Shown in pieces: positions 47,753 to 61,300 of a stretch of 64,000 nucleotides of DNA. The first letter of the stretch is position 1; each line of letters begins with the position of its first letter. The notes under the pieces were generated by a model. That model made no database searches and was not told the origin of the DNA. It worked only from the letters and a program-made list of their open reading frames with translations. The translations under genes and the position numbers were made by a program. Source of the DNA: Arbacia lixula (lineage: Eukaryota > Echinodermata > Echinoidea > Arbacioida > Arbaciidae); assembly GCA_963669155.1 (NCBI GenBank), contig OZ022577.1, positions 32,277,053-32,341,052 on the forward strand, given 5' to 3'.

Positions 47753-50700
47753 ATGGAGACTGCTACGGTTAACCAAAGTAATGAAACAGCATCCCTTTCG
47801 GAAGTGACAACGACAGTTATAACGCAAGATGTGAGTACAGCGGGTGTCGATCCCCGTACTAGCCGTAGCTACGGGGGCGTGGAATTGCAATTACTGCTCA
47901 GTTGAGTTGAGCGGCTAGCAGCTAGCACTGCAGCTTGAGTACATCTAACTTTGTCCGTCATAAATATTATGTAGACTCTTTCTCATTCGTATATCTTACT
48001 TGTTTTACTGTCAAGAAGACGACACTTAATATAAAGTATTTATAAATGATAACAAGGATTCGCAAACTATCAAGTATCAGATTGATTGGCCAAAGCCAGG
48101 CTTGGCCTTGGCTTGGGCCTGGCCTGGCCCTGGGCAATCACTCAGTAGCAACACTACTACATACATTACAGGTATTACTAGTTAAATTACTAGTTAAATT
48201 TTAACACAGACATGATGATCGTGATGTGGGTGACTCAACTGGCCTCGTTATTTTCATTTCGATATAGATAATCAGCTGGAATCCTGAAATTTCACTCACA
48301 TGTCAATGAAATTGTACTTTTTGACTTTGAACTTGAAGAACTGTGTTTTAAAAAAAAACACATTTATTTCAAGATAAATCGCGCTTTGAATATCACTCTC
48401 AGTATCACTTGATAAAATATACATTTCAATCACTGAACATTGAAGCTGCTGCTATTGAAAATGTGCAAAATTTCTGTTACTCTGATGAGCGCTGTGCTGA
48501 AATTTAACCAGTATTGAATGGTAATCATTTTCTTTTGAATGGTATGAAATTTAACAGCAAATTTTCTGCACTATATGACCAGTGGAAAAATCATGAAAGT
48601 ACAAACACAAGTTAAACAACAGATACTTTGAATGAAAATGTGCAAGGGGGGGGGGGGATCTTCAAAGGTAGGAGCTGATTTGTGGACAATTTTACTTACA
48701 CTTACATGGTACACTACATATACCAGTAGACTAAGAGCCTGCTATAAAGTAATGTGCACTGTGTGGGATGTAGATTTTTCTGATGAACAGGATAAAACTT
48801 ATGATGAGAATGATTAATGTGGATCATGCCATCTGGAGTACATAAACTCTATTCAAGAAAACTTTAAAAGAATCAATAATAGATACTTTCTCTACTTCAT
48901 ATAAGTGAGTATTCTTCATTTTATTTAGGAAACTGCCATATCCAATCAGAATGATCCACCACCACCTGCTCCTGCAGCCCCTATTAGTGCCATCAGCACA
49001 GGGGCAGCGTACCCCCCATCCATGCTCCAAGGGGGCAGCGAAGGGGTGCAGGACCAGCAAGAGAAGAAGGACTTTGAAACCATCTCGTTGGATGAGAGGA
49101 GGAAGCCGAGAAGAGTGATCCATTTCAGTGACGGGGTGATGGAGGAGTACAGCACGGATGAGGAGGATGGCGGGGAGGAGAAGGAGCTGGTGGCTCAGCC
49201 AGAGATTGACCCGGTAGGCATGAAGGGTTCAGGAGAGAAAGGTGGAAAAGCAAGAGATAAGTGGAAGAGAGAGAGGGATAGAATGAGTGAGAGAGAGTGG
49301 GTCAAGGTAGGGTGAATATTTGAGGATAAAAAGTAAATGTATCAATAATAGCATGGCATAGTTAAGAAGAGAAAAGACAGAGAAAGAAGGTACTGTAGAG
49401 GCTCTTGCCATGTGCATGCGTGACTGTTGACGGTTGGGTGCGGGGGCATGCAATACCCAGAGCCGTATAGAGATACGGCTCTGACAGTACCGCACGCATG
49501 TAATGTGGACATGTGCATGTGTGGTCGTGTGTGTGTGTGGATTCTTTCACGGTGTGTGTGATTGGCGTTTAACGACACGAAGAAAATTACTTGTGCTGTT
49601 GTTGCGTTTCCCTCTATGGGCGGCGTGGCTAAAGGGAGTGCTCGTAATAACGGGTTCAATTTCCTTTTTTTTTCTTTATTCTTGGGCTGGGAATTTGCCT
49701 CGCTAAAGCAGAAATTTTTCCATAGCCGATCTCGTTATATGAAAACAGAATACACAGAGGTAGAAGAAAAATCGGGACCCAAAAAATGTCCTCGTAATAA
49801 CAGGGTTCTCGCTATACCCATGCTCGTTATAACGGGGTTTGCCTGTATTGGCATCTGATCAACAGTAGGACTTATGTTTATGTCATCTATTGGAATTTTA
49901 AAATGAGGAAGATGCCAAATATTCCCTTAATACCCCCCAAATTTATTAAAAAATGAACTGGAGTATTACATGTACATACATGTACATTGCACAAGTAATC
50001 TTTGTCATGGCCAGACTTTGAGAATTGAGATTTTTATCATTAAATCCTTTGTGGAAATGGGGATGTGACAGATTAATATAAGAAACAACTAATTACTAGT
50101 AAAGGATTTAAGATACTACTCTAAGGAGGGGTTATCTTGGAGTAATTATAGCAGTCCAAACAGGATGTACTTTTTTTTTTAATTTCATGCAAACATGTAT
50201 TTTAGTCATGTAGACATCACATGGTAGTTTTGTGCCTCTTTATGCCTCCACCATGAAGCGACTGGTGGCATTATCAATCTGAGTTGTCCATTTATGCAAT
50301 AACTCAAGAAACTATCGACCAAATTTCATGAAACTGAGCGCAGTGTTGATTGGTGACAGGACAATTAACTGATAGATTTTGGGTCAGATAAATTTTAAGT
50401 CGAAGATCCTTAAATTTCTCTGTTTTACATGATAACTTAAGAAATATTTGACCGTACTAAGAACATCAAGAGGATATGACTACACAATTAAGTGATTTGA
50501 CATGATTTATTTGTTTGATGTATTTCACAAGAAGGACATATTGAACATGGTATACATCAATGTAAATTATGAATATGATCAGTGATATCATTCTTTTTAT
50601 CACTTATACATTTCGATTTTTTCAACACTATAGGTGCCAATAGCACCACTTTCAATGTTGTAATTGTTTTAAACAATACATAATTGGCTATATCAATACT

Positions 50701-52319
50701 ACTTTCCTTTTCTGTTTTTTTCAGAAAACTCTGGACTGGTTTCCCTACATCTGGTATTATGTTACCACAGCATCATTTGCCACCTATAGAGGTTAGATTT
50801 TAAGATTTCCTAAAAATGTGATTATTGATTTGATCAATTGTAATTGTGTACTCAGGAAGGTGCATGACCTAGTTGCATGTCCCGTGTTACTAAATTTTAA
50901 ATGGTTCAATATACATGTACTCAAATAAATTACAGGTCAATATTTGTACTGCTGAACCTCTTGTTTCGGTTTGTACAGGTTTAATCATTCTCCAAATGAA
51001 GTATTACAATCAATGTCCTTTCTTTTGTAGATTGTTAATGTTCATGATACGGTTTACATTTGTACAGCAATGTATTTAGAAGCAAAGAATTGTGGAGTGG
51101 GTATTGACTTTGACATGTTTACTGTGTGTGCTGTATGGTTATATTTTTGTGAATCATGTCACATACATTTTTTTTTAGATATCACAACATGTATTTCCTA
51201 ATTTCTGACAGTATGTGACTACATGGGAGAGAGGCTGGCATACTTCTTTGGAATCACATCCCCCAAGTATGCCTACGCTCTGAGTGAATACGACAGGCTG
51301 GAAGAAGACGTAAGATACCTTAGTTTTTGGTGGAAATGTAGTGATATTATTTTCTCTATGCCGTAATTCAGGGGTGGTATTTTGAACATTATTTTATCTT
51401 TCTGAGACAATAGAGGGCATATATTGTTGTAAGTTGGTATTCTGAAAATCGCTTGAATGACGGCCTCTTCATTATCTCTGCAACACTCCTTTCTTGAGCC
51501 AAACCAATCAAAATTGATTTTATATAGAGGGCCAAAACCACCAAGGGTTTTTCAAGCTAGATTCAATCACATAAATGTTTCTATAGAAGATGTAATATGG
51601 CTTAGATATTTCCTTTGTGTAGACAAATAAGTTATTACCTTTCAAAAGGTCTTACAAGTGATCAAATCAAATCTGTGACAGGAACCTCTAGGTTTTGGAC
51701 GGGTTGTTCAAACCTACTCGAAATCTAACAATCAATGTAGGAATGTTATTCCGCTCAATCCAATTCTAATATTGTGAAGGAAGGTCTTAAAAAGTATTTC
51801 TTTGATTTTCTATGGCATTCCCACAATTTTTTTTTACCTGCATAAGGGCTACCCTGTCTTTACCCTAAAAAGACTGGGTAGCTTTTTTGCGGAGTGTTCG
51901 CGCCATTTCATGACTTATTTCTCTTGAGTTTTGCACAATTTTTTATATCAATAGTATACCCTCATGCCGCGGTTGCAGAGTTACGTAGCATTTTCGATCA
52001 CATTTCACGTTAGAAGTACAAAATTTGGGGAAAATTAGGGAAGGGCCAAAAGGCCCCCACCCCCACTTTTTCCAAAATAGCCCAGTCTTTTTAGGGTTAA
52101 AGCATGAATGTTGCACCTTTGATGGCACATCTAACCTCACTTTATCACAAAGGGGTATTATTGTGTGCTTGATTTGTGCAGGAGAAGGAGGACTTACATC
52201 GTCAGATAAATGAGCGGGAGGAGCACAGAGACCAGGTGGCGAGGCGGGAGGCTGACAGGGTCATGACCGAGTCCATGCAGAACTACCCAGAGCCAGGCTT
52301 ACCCACCAGCACTCACTGA
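47753..52319 (+). CDS. FAM177A1: FAM177A1-like protein (5 exons, complete)
   Basis: Coding exons are 47753-47830, 48929-49213, 50725-50791, 51212-51309 and 52182-52319. They total 666 nt (221 aa plus stop), all GT-AG, with introns in phases 0, 0, 1 and 0. The N-terminal third is Pro/Ala/Gln-rich and probably disordered. The family signature PRRVIHFSDGVMEEYSTDEE (86-105) is followed by an acidic stretch, then a hydrophobic segment (LDWFPYIWYYVTTASFATY) and VCDYMGERLAYFFGITSPKY. A charged Glu/Arg-rich, probably helical C-terminus completes the protein. The order of acidic signature, hydrophobic segment and SPKY box matches FAM177. Human FAM177A1 is Golgi-associated and reported as a VPS13B partner; molecular activity is unknown. 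The vertebrate A1/B paralogue distinction may not apply in this lineage. Confidence 0.9.
49560..49860. repeat. Dispersed repeat with CTCGTAATAACGGG / CTCGTTATAACGGGG units
   Basis: Within FAM177A1 intron 2, related words recur: GCTCGTAATAACGGGTTC, TCTCGTTATATG, CCTCGTAATAACAGGGTTC and GCTCGTTATAACGGGGTTTG. They look like degenerate internal repeats of a mobile or satellite sequence. Not identified. Confidence 0.5.
51680..51859. repeat. Dispersed repeat of the ACCTGCAAAAGGGCAACCCTG family
   Basis: It ends ACCTGCATAAGGGCTACCCT and shares ACCTGCAAAAGGGCAACCCT-type wording with 40290-40560 and a diverged copy at about 41090-41290. A partial match (AGGCTACCCTGTCTTCAAAATC) occurs near 10935. Confidence 0.5.
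51860..52100. mobile_element. 241-bp piggyBac-like MITE (CCCTAAAAAGACTGGG ends)
   Basis: The right end reads CCCAGTCTTTTTAGGGTTAA and the left end TTACCCTAAAAAGACTGGG, perfect inverted repeats next to TTAA (left copy altered to TTTA or TTA). piggyBac inverted repeats begin CCCT and target TTAA, so this is the clearest piggyBac-type MITE in the window. It lies 81 bp before the last FAM177A1 exon. Confidence 0.75.
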
Positions 52320-54346
52320 CGTCTCGAGGCGGAAAACCACAACAAAATGAAACGGAGGGGAGAGGGGCGGCGACTACTATGATGATATAGAATCCCCCCT
52401 CCCCTGCTCCAGGCATCATTTTTTCTTGATGGTGGTCTGGTGTGGTATTTGAGACCAGCTTCATATCTTTGGGTTACTACATTGTAGCATGACATATCTT
52501 GAGGCTGCACGCCGCGGTAGGGGAATTTTCTAATATTTATTGCAGAGAAAGTAAAGTTATTATGGAAATTGGTTACAAAATATATTACTAATGAGAAAAG
52601 TACAAAATATGTGATTGATGGCGATGAAATATTTTTGAGATGTATCTTATTTATAGCTCGTTATGATATGTGTGCCAAACTCTGTATTTCAGCATCTGTA
52701 TTTCAGCATTTCCTAAAAAAAGATTGAGGCAGCAAGTGAATCTATTTTCTGTTTAATGAAAAACAAGAAGGATCCATTATATGTTCCATGACAACAAAAG
52801 CATTGATAGACTGGATACATCCCTTTTGCATCCCTATTTAATGCATAAACACTGATAGAACTTCAGTTCATTGTGCTGGCTCAGTATTTATCAGTCTTTA
52901 TAAGACAGAGCCCAGCTGAAGAGGGTTCCTGGTCCCACCTATCCAGATATAGGAGGTATGCATATAAAACGAGGTGCTAAACGGCTGAAATATATTCCAG
53001 ATATCTGTGAAAGTGATAACCACATCTGAGAAGGGAGGAATAGGGCATAGCTTGTTATAGAAAGAGAGGGGGTGGGGGATGGGGGGGGGGGGGGGGTCGG
53101 GCATCCTCAATTTATATGTTATTGACAGTGTCAAGTGACAACAAATTCATACCTAGATATTTGCAACATTGTTTATTTTGTCACTGATAACTATATATGA
53201 GAGTCTTATTTGCTTTGCTATAACACCCATTTCTCTAAGGAACATAAGCATTTTCAGTCCTTCTAAAATGTAGGCACCTACAATTTACATGTTTATGTTA
53301 TTGACATTGTATAATGACAACAAATTAAAAGTAAGATACATGGTTATGTGACTATATATGCGAGTCTCATTTTGTTTGCTTAAGCATCCATTCCTATAAG
53401 GAGCATGGGCATTTTCAGTTGTTTTGAAGTAAAGATATATATCTGTTCTCTCCTTTATTTACTGGATTTCTTCTTCAGTGCAATGTATGTATTGTTTGTA
53501 ATATATTATATACAAGTGAGATATATTTATTATGCTTCCTTTCTCTCATATACTTAAACTTATCTCATGCTTATATGTTGTGCCTTGATCTGAATTTTTG
53601 TTTTCTACTTTCAAATTTCATATACGTAATATGTTTTTTGAAGATGGTAGCGATATCTGTTTTTTTTTTTTTTTTTTTTATCTTATTGACTCTGTTTTTT
53701 GTAATGGTCTTTACAAAATTATTTGAGGATGGCCTTGGAGCTAGAAAATGCCAATTCTTTAGAGCTATGTGCTACTTAAAACTGCAGACGTCACATTTGT
53801 CCTTCCTCATGAAGGGGCTTTTTGTTAGAGGCTTACAGTGACAGAGGCTAATTAAATATTTCTCAAATCATATGGTTAGAGAATCTTGCATTGAATTATA
53901 TGTAGATATTTATGATTATGTGTGATTTTTGTCTGAACATTGTACAGTTACATGAATTATATATATATTTCTTCTGACTTTTTTGTTAATCATTTTTATA
54001 TTCTTTTTAATAAGAACATTGGAATTTGGTACATGCATATGTGTTTATTTTGTTGCATTCTCCCTTTTCAAATGTTTGGGAATGATATTGATGTGGACAT
54101 TTTATATTGTTTTATGGTATAAAATTATAGGAAAATCAAGATTGTGTGTGTTTGTTCTAATGCCATCAGAATGTATACTATACAAATTTATTGTATTGTG
54201 TGCAATATGACAAACCAAAATACAACATATTAAAGGAAAATGAGAAGGAAGAAAATAGGGCTGAGAGATTGGGTTTGAGTGGAGAGGAAGAGAAAAAACA
54301 GGAGAAAAGGAAAGTAGAGAGACAGAGACAGAGGGAAAGATTCAGT

Positions 54347-54428
<82 letters not shown>

Positions 54429-55382
54429 CAGACAGACGAGAGAGACAGAGGGAGAGAGAACCTGCGAGATAATGATTGGATAAAGGAGGGGGAGCAATAG
54501 AAGATATATACTATCTGTAATTAGAAAATGGTAAAATCAGCAACCAGTGACGGTGACGTAGAATTCATAAAGATTACCTCAAAAGCGTAAAATGAGATGT
54601 AATGGCAAGAGAGTAGGAGAGGGTGGCGATGTTATTTGTGAGCTAATCACAAATTAGAATAATGATGTACTGAAAATATAAAGAACAAAAAAAAAAGAGA
54701 GAAAACGTGTTATGAACAAGATTTTGCAAACGTTTTGCAACAACTAATTGACCAATCAACATCAAATTTAAGATAACTTTGGATATGTAGGTTGAATATC
54801 CAAATAGAATAAAAACCATGAGCTTACAAAAGTGTTGACAATTCCTATCTGGTATTTATTGGTATACCAATACATACATATCATGCTCCAAAATGATATC
54901 ATGTAGGCCTACATTGCCACAAACGATACAATTTGTTGTAGATAAAAAAAAAAAAATAGGTTCGTGACTTTTTGTTTTCATTCATATTTTATTCCTTCTT
55001 CATAGCATGAACTCATTTACATGGTTAACTCAAAATTTATTTTTTTTGCATTTTATCATTCATAATTTTTTAATTGATTATGAAATATCATAAATTATGT
55101 AAATCCGAAAAAATATGAATAAACTTGAATACATCTATATATACATATTCTTTCACATTAACATGTACTCATATTTCTTACAAAGAAAGTATGCTGTCCC
55201 CAACGTTCAATATTGTCCAATCTTGTACAAAATACACACTCATGTTTCGCGATCGCATGCACATATCATCGCTGTTACGAGCAATTTTGAACTAACAAAA
55301 CGTGACATCTACTGCGAGAACACCTTTTGTAGCTACATTAAATCGCCTTTCTAAAGAAATTGCAGTGAATTGACATTTTAAG
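52320..55382. other. Intergenic region between FAM177A1 and the HEAT-repeat gene
   Basis: The region probably contains the FAM177A1 3' UTR and the promoter of the downstream gene. It holds poly-G (53078-53096), poly-T (53660-53679), a GT/GA microsatellite and an AATAAA at 55118-55123. No coding gene is seen. Confidence 0.55.
54343..54424. repeat. (GT)n(GA)n compound microsatellite
   Basis: A GT tract switches directly to a GA tract. Confidence 0.95.
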
Positions 55383-58300
55383 ATGGAACTTCAGGGCATG
55401 TTGGAGTTGCTTACTAGTTCAAGAAAACTGGATCGAGACAGAGGTTTGGAAGAACTACAAAACAAATTTCAGCGGGATGGTGGTAGCGATGTAGGCCAGA
55501 CCACCGCGGTAGAGAGCTCGCTGCTGTCCGTAGTACACGACCAGCAGTCAACTTGGGAAGCCAAACATGGAGCGCTGATGGGAGCCAAAGTTCTTACGAA
55601 TGTGGAAGAAACAAGTGACAATTTCTTGAAAGAAATGGAAACACTTTCACTTCTTCTTCTCAATGATCACGAAGCACGTGTGAGACTTGCAGCAGGTAGA
55701 CTCTACTCTATATTCTATAACTTTAAAAAATTAAAGAAAAGAAGAAGTTATCATTGTCAATATGATTGAAAATTGAACTTGAACGATTAAACTAACCTTC
55801 AGTTACTTAGAGTCTTACTTATTTTTACACTCTTCTAAAACTTAGAAGTCAGATCTACTCTAGAAAACTAATAACTATAATTGATTCATTAAGAAACATT
55901 TAATAACTTGTTCAGAGATGCCAAGTCATGCAAGTTTAACAAAATTTTATGCGTGACATTTTCATGACTCGGCGTCTCGGCGCGCGCGCATGGTCTTCAT
56001 CACGATATCGATGTATACTATCCATGGCCATACATACAAAACTATGCGATGTGTTTGCGATTCATCGTATAGCATGTATGCTGCGCTGTTCGCTGACTGC
56101 ACTCTCGATTCGTCTCGTCAGCACGTACCGGGCCGGTAGACGGCTCGTGTGAAAGTGGCTATTGTGAGTCTGTAGCAAATAATGCTACTTTTTTCTTGTT
56201 TTTTCTCTGTCGGTTCCCGATGCGTGAGAAAAATGGGTGTCATGCGTGAGATTGTGAGACGGACAATGAATGCGTGAGCCTCACGCAGAACGCGTGAGAC
56301 TTGTTAGCTCTGCTTCTTGTTCTAACATTGTACATGTTTGTTAAGTAACTCAAGTTCTACCTTGAGTTAATTCAAAGTAACAATATTTGTCATTATTTGC
56401 ATAAATTACAGTTCAGGAAGTGGTAGCCTCGAGTCTGATAAACTGTAAAATGGTTGCTCTTCCAGGCAGTATACTTGGCTGTACACGTCTGCAGACTGTG
56501 TCTCGATGGGTATGTCTAACCTGTACCCTAATTTGCCCATCAGGTGAGCTGCTGGGAGCTCTGAGCAGACGTCGGGGAGCGGATGTATACTGCAGCTGCC
56601 AAGAAGCCATCCTGGAGGGGGTCAGGTCGAACCTGGAGCGAGCCCCTCTCAGTGACTCCACATACGAGGAACAGGCGCAGGTTGGCCACCTCATGGAAAA
56701 GCTGGCTGGAGGGGGCCACCCAGGGCAGGCACCACAAGGCCAGGTAGATCTAAGAAAAAAAATTTTTCTTACTCCATTGTCAAGCACAGCAGAGAAAAGA
56801 AAGAAATGTTTCCTGTTTTATGTGTATTCATATTTTTCCCAATACAAGCAATGATATTGATGATAACTAAAATAAAGTGCAATTTCCATCAAACTAGATG
56901 GCCAATATGCTTAGATGTAAGATGCTATATATACTGTTAGTAACTTTGTTTGGACATTTTGAGGATATTAGAAGGTTCTGGCCCCCAAAGGCTGGATAGA
57001 TATCACCAACATTAAAATATATGTTTTCCTCCACTATTGTCAATGCATTGGAGAAGAAATAAAAGAATTCCTTCCTTTTATTAATACTCCTATGTCTTGC
57101 TTCTATCAGTTCACTTACTACATGCATGTAATTAATTTCTATATTTATATCTTTCCATCCAAATGTATGCTCAATATGCCTAGATGTATGATGCCAAATG
57201 AAACACAATCGCAGTCTCAGGCCAATATATTCACGGAGATAAGAGTTGAGCTCCGACACACTATTAGTATATTTGGTTGTGCATATTGAGGACGGCATAT
57301 GGTTCTGGCATATCAGATATATGACTGAGATGATTTTATTAATTTTTATAGGCACACAGTAATGCAGAACAGATATTTCATGATACAGCTGGATGGAAGA
57401 ACCTGGAAACTTGGATGAGGTAAGGTGGAAGAGGAAGAGAAATACTGTGAATGTCACATGTAAAGATAGATACTCACATGCACAATTCACATGCATAAAA
57501 CAAAATAGTTCATGACTTCAGCAAAGCTCAAAATGTAGCATACAAATACTGGATCTCAATAAAAAGACATTTTTTTTTTCAGATAAAAGTCAACATTTTA
57601 AGTATCAATTTTGTTGTAACCAAATCAGCATTTTCCCTGCTTTTCAAATCTGGCTCATGTTTTAAAAACTGGGTAAAAATGGAATTTATCATTGACCATG
57701 TAGCCAAACAAACATATTAATTATTGACCATATTTTGATATGTAATACAACTCAAAACCACTTGGAAGTTAGAGGTCCAATTCATGAAATTTAAGCTTCA
57801 GTAATTTGTAGTGGGTTGCTGCTAGTGCTTTTTACTAGTAGGATTACGATGATGAAGATTAGTTATATTATTCTCTTGTTATCATAGTGAGCATTATGAT
57901 GGTGATTGTTATAATAACTGTATTCTTCATTCTTGACCATCATTTGCAGGTGTTTGCAGAATGTGATTGAAGGGTGTGGCGCTCGCTTCCTTCCCTTCAT
58001 CAACCAGAACCTCCTGGATCTTATCTTCCAGTCCCTGACTCACACCAACCGCTTTGTGCGGGAGACCGGCTACTACGTCTGCGGCTCCCTGGTCAGCTGC
58101 AGCAATGCAGGAGGTGAGATTCCTTACAGGGAAATTCCACCATGATGTAAAATTGGTGCTTGTTACAACAGAAAAATGAAGGTTTGATGAAAATCCGTCG
58201 AAAGATAAGAAAGTTATGATTTTCTGAAGTTTCAATTGTGTGATGTCACATGTGAGATGCTCTCCCATATATAATGTGCTGTATAATTCCATAAATTCCA

Positions 58301-61300
58301 CTTTCTCTAAGGTTTGATGAAGGAATAAATCTTGCACATAAAGGCATGTGTTTAAAATCATGTGTCTAATGATATATGAAATGCACAGGTGAAATTGTTT
58401 ATATTCTTTTGAGAAAATGGAAATAGAAATAAAAAATGTACACAACTTCTATCAGAGTACCTCGTAAGTGATGTCACAACATGAAGAATTTGGAAATGCA
58501 ATTCCTTAGTAGGCAATTCCTTCATGTGGTCCTGAAATCAAACAAAATGGGCCTTGTGATCACAGCAGAATAGTTCTGCCATTATGATCCTACCACTATT
58601 TGGTGCTCCCTTCAGCCCTTCCTGTGCTAGACAAAATGTAGCTCTATTTGATTTGTGTGTATTACTTGTGAAAAAATGCATGTGATACGCACAAAGAGTT
58701 AATATCGAGCATCTTGATGTGTTGTGTTTCAGAGTGTGAGGAGGAGATGGAGCTGGGAGGAAGCGGTGGAGGAGGAGGAGCAGGAGGAGGAGGGGGGAGT
58801 CTGAACACGGTCCTACAGCATGGCGACCAGCTGGCCATGCACTTCGCTCAGGGACTGGCAGACAATTGGAGCCAGGTAAAGACAGCAGTGGTCTGATCTA
58901 ATCCCATGTAGATCAATTGCCATTTGGTCCAAGTTAACTTGCTCCAATTCCCATGTCATCTAGTCCCCATCAGGGCTAATTCCCATTTGACCAATTGGCA
59001 AAATAATAAAGACATCAGTGTATTTCAAAACATTTGTTCAGTTTAGTTGTTGATCTGGCAGTTTAGCACCATATAAGTTCAAAATTATTTAGATTGAACT
59101 GTGTGTGAATGAGTCATATTCCTTGCCATATGTTAGTCAGATCTTATGTCTTGACAGATTCATTACAAAATGCCTGAAAGCATAGATTTACTAATAAATG
59201 CTAGCATTTCTTATGTAGTGTAAATGTGAATATTACTTGTTTTGTGACAGGTTCGTTTGGCTGCATCCACAGCGACCAGACAGTTCTTGATGAACCTCCC
59301 CAGCACTGCTGCTAGGCAACGATTCTACCCCGCCCTCCTGCCCAGGATGTGTCTGAACAGGTAATGAACACACATATACACACACATACACACACACATA
59401 CACACACACATACACACACATACTCACATGGTCACACACACAGCTGTAAGAGGGATGTGTGGGCCTCTCCGTTTACAACTAGCAATGTGGAGTCTGATAA
59501 TAAAAATGATTTACAGGGGCACAGCCATTTTAAAAGAGTGCAAGAGTATTTGACCTACTTTAGGCGCTTTAGCCCATTTTGAAATATATTCTTTCTATGG
59601 TGCCATTGTGACATACAAGAGAAAAAAAGGAAAGAAGCAAAAAGGCTCTCATATGTTGCCCTTGGATGTGTGATTAATGTCATGAAAACGATAAACTAGA
59701 ATTTACATCAAAGTGTTTATATGGCAGGTACTATGTGGCAGAGGGAGTGAGGATATACTCGCAGGAAACCTGGCGTCATGTGACAGGGAATAATGGCAAG
59801 GAGCTGGTAGAAGCACACATTGATGATGTGGTGAGTAATACTTTCTTTCTCTCCATCTCTCTTCTTTCTCTCTCCCTTCTCTACCCATTCTCTCTTTCTT
59901 TCTCTGTCTCCTACTCTCCTTTCTCTGTAGTGTATGTCTATCTCTCTATTTTCACCTTCGCTTTCTCTGTTGATTTTTCTGTCTTTCATTATCTTCCTTT
60001 CCCCGCTGTCTGTCTGTCTCTCTGTCTGTTTCTCCTTCCCCACTCTCTTTGCCTATCTATCTCTACCATTTTCACTTGTTGTTCTCTTTGTTCATTCTTA
60101 AAGATTAGACATAGGGTGAAATGTGTGTTATTGTTAAAATATTATAATATGTACCCAATTATGTTAATGATATGCATGTAAAATGGTAGATTTGATGAAA
60201 TACTCTCCATAGGAAATACATAATAACAAACACATGTCAATACAATAATCTTTAGCAAAACTTGATTATAACTATATTTTATCTGACACAAAGTTATCAA
60301 ACATGGTTTCTTTCCTGTAAGAATTGCATCTTTATTCTCTCTTCTTCACAGGTTGAGTACTACATAGAGGCGAGTGATGCCGATAACCATGCAGTAAGAG
60401 AAGCAGCGTGTGCCTGCATTGCAGAGCTTGGCTCAAAGGTATTGCCTCATCAAATACGATCGCAGCATTGTGTGCCGAGGCGTGCCATTTCTATTGTCCA
60501 TCCGCCCCGATTAACTAAAGCAAAGAAGAATATTGAAATAATGGCACTCCAGAGCTCCTGTCTCGCTGCGTGTCTGACTCAGTATCGACTCTTATTAAAC
60601 CTTAAACTGCAACTGATGAATTTTTGCACAAGTAACATACACAATTTCCATAGAGCAGCAGGGTATTTGGCACACCAAGTGTAAAACCTTAATATGATAT
60701 ATGATACCCTCAGAAAAATCTCTACAAGTCGCTACAATGGAGCACTTAAATTTATTATTTATCTCTCTATCTAGAAAGATAGGTTTAGATTAGATTATTT
60801 AAGTTATTTAAAATATTATTATTTGTAACAGGTATTGGAAGGTGTGGCTTTTATCTGGAATTAAAAGATACACATGTATGTTCTATGCTCTCTCTCTCTC
60901 TCTTTTTCTCTCCATGAGTGCAGATAGACAAAGACATTGTGCGGAGACATGTGCCGCGCCTACTGGGGACCCTTCTGCTGTGCTTTAAAGATGACAGTTG
61001 GCCTGTGAGGGATGCAGCGTGCATCGCCTGTGGGAACTTTGTCAAGTGTTTCCCAGAGGAAGCGAGGTAGGGGCACAAAACTGCTCGGTAGCCTTGTCCA
61101 CTGCTGTCAAGTCAGAGTTCTGTCAAGTCATGTCAACAAAGAGCAAGTACAGACAAATGTGCTGGGGTTACTTATTAAGCCTGGGGCTCATTTCACAAAG
61201 AGCTATAATTGATCGTTCTATCGATAGATCAATCGTACGACTGATCTATTAGTCCCATTATTGACAATGATCATACTGATTATAACTTGCAATTGATCTT

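Noticed and set aside
54191-54472. Charged RERERE frame
   Set aside because: It is a GT/GA microsatellite translation.
56420-56543. Coding sequence extending upstream of HEAT-gene exon 2
   Set aside because: The open frame continues upstream, but using the acceptor at 56543 restores the continuous HEAT sequence RLAAG-ELLGALS from exon 1 in phase.
56894-57496. 200-aa minus-strand frame
   Set aside because: It is antisense to a HEAT-gene intron and exon, AT-rich, with no recognisable domain.
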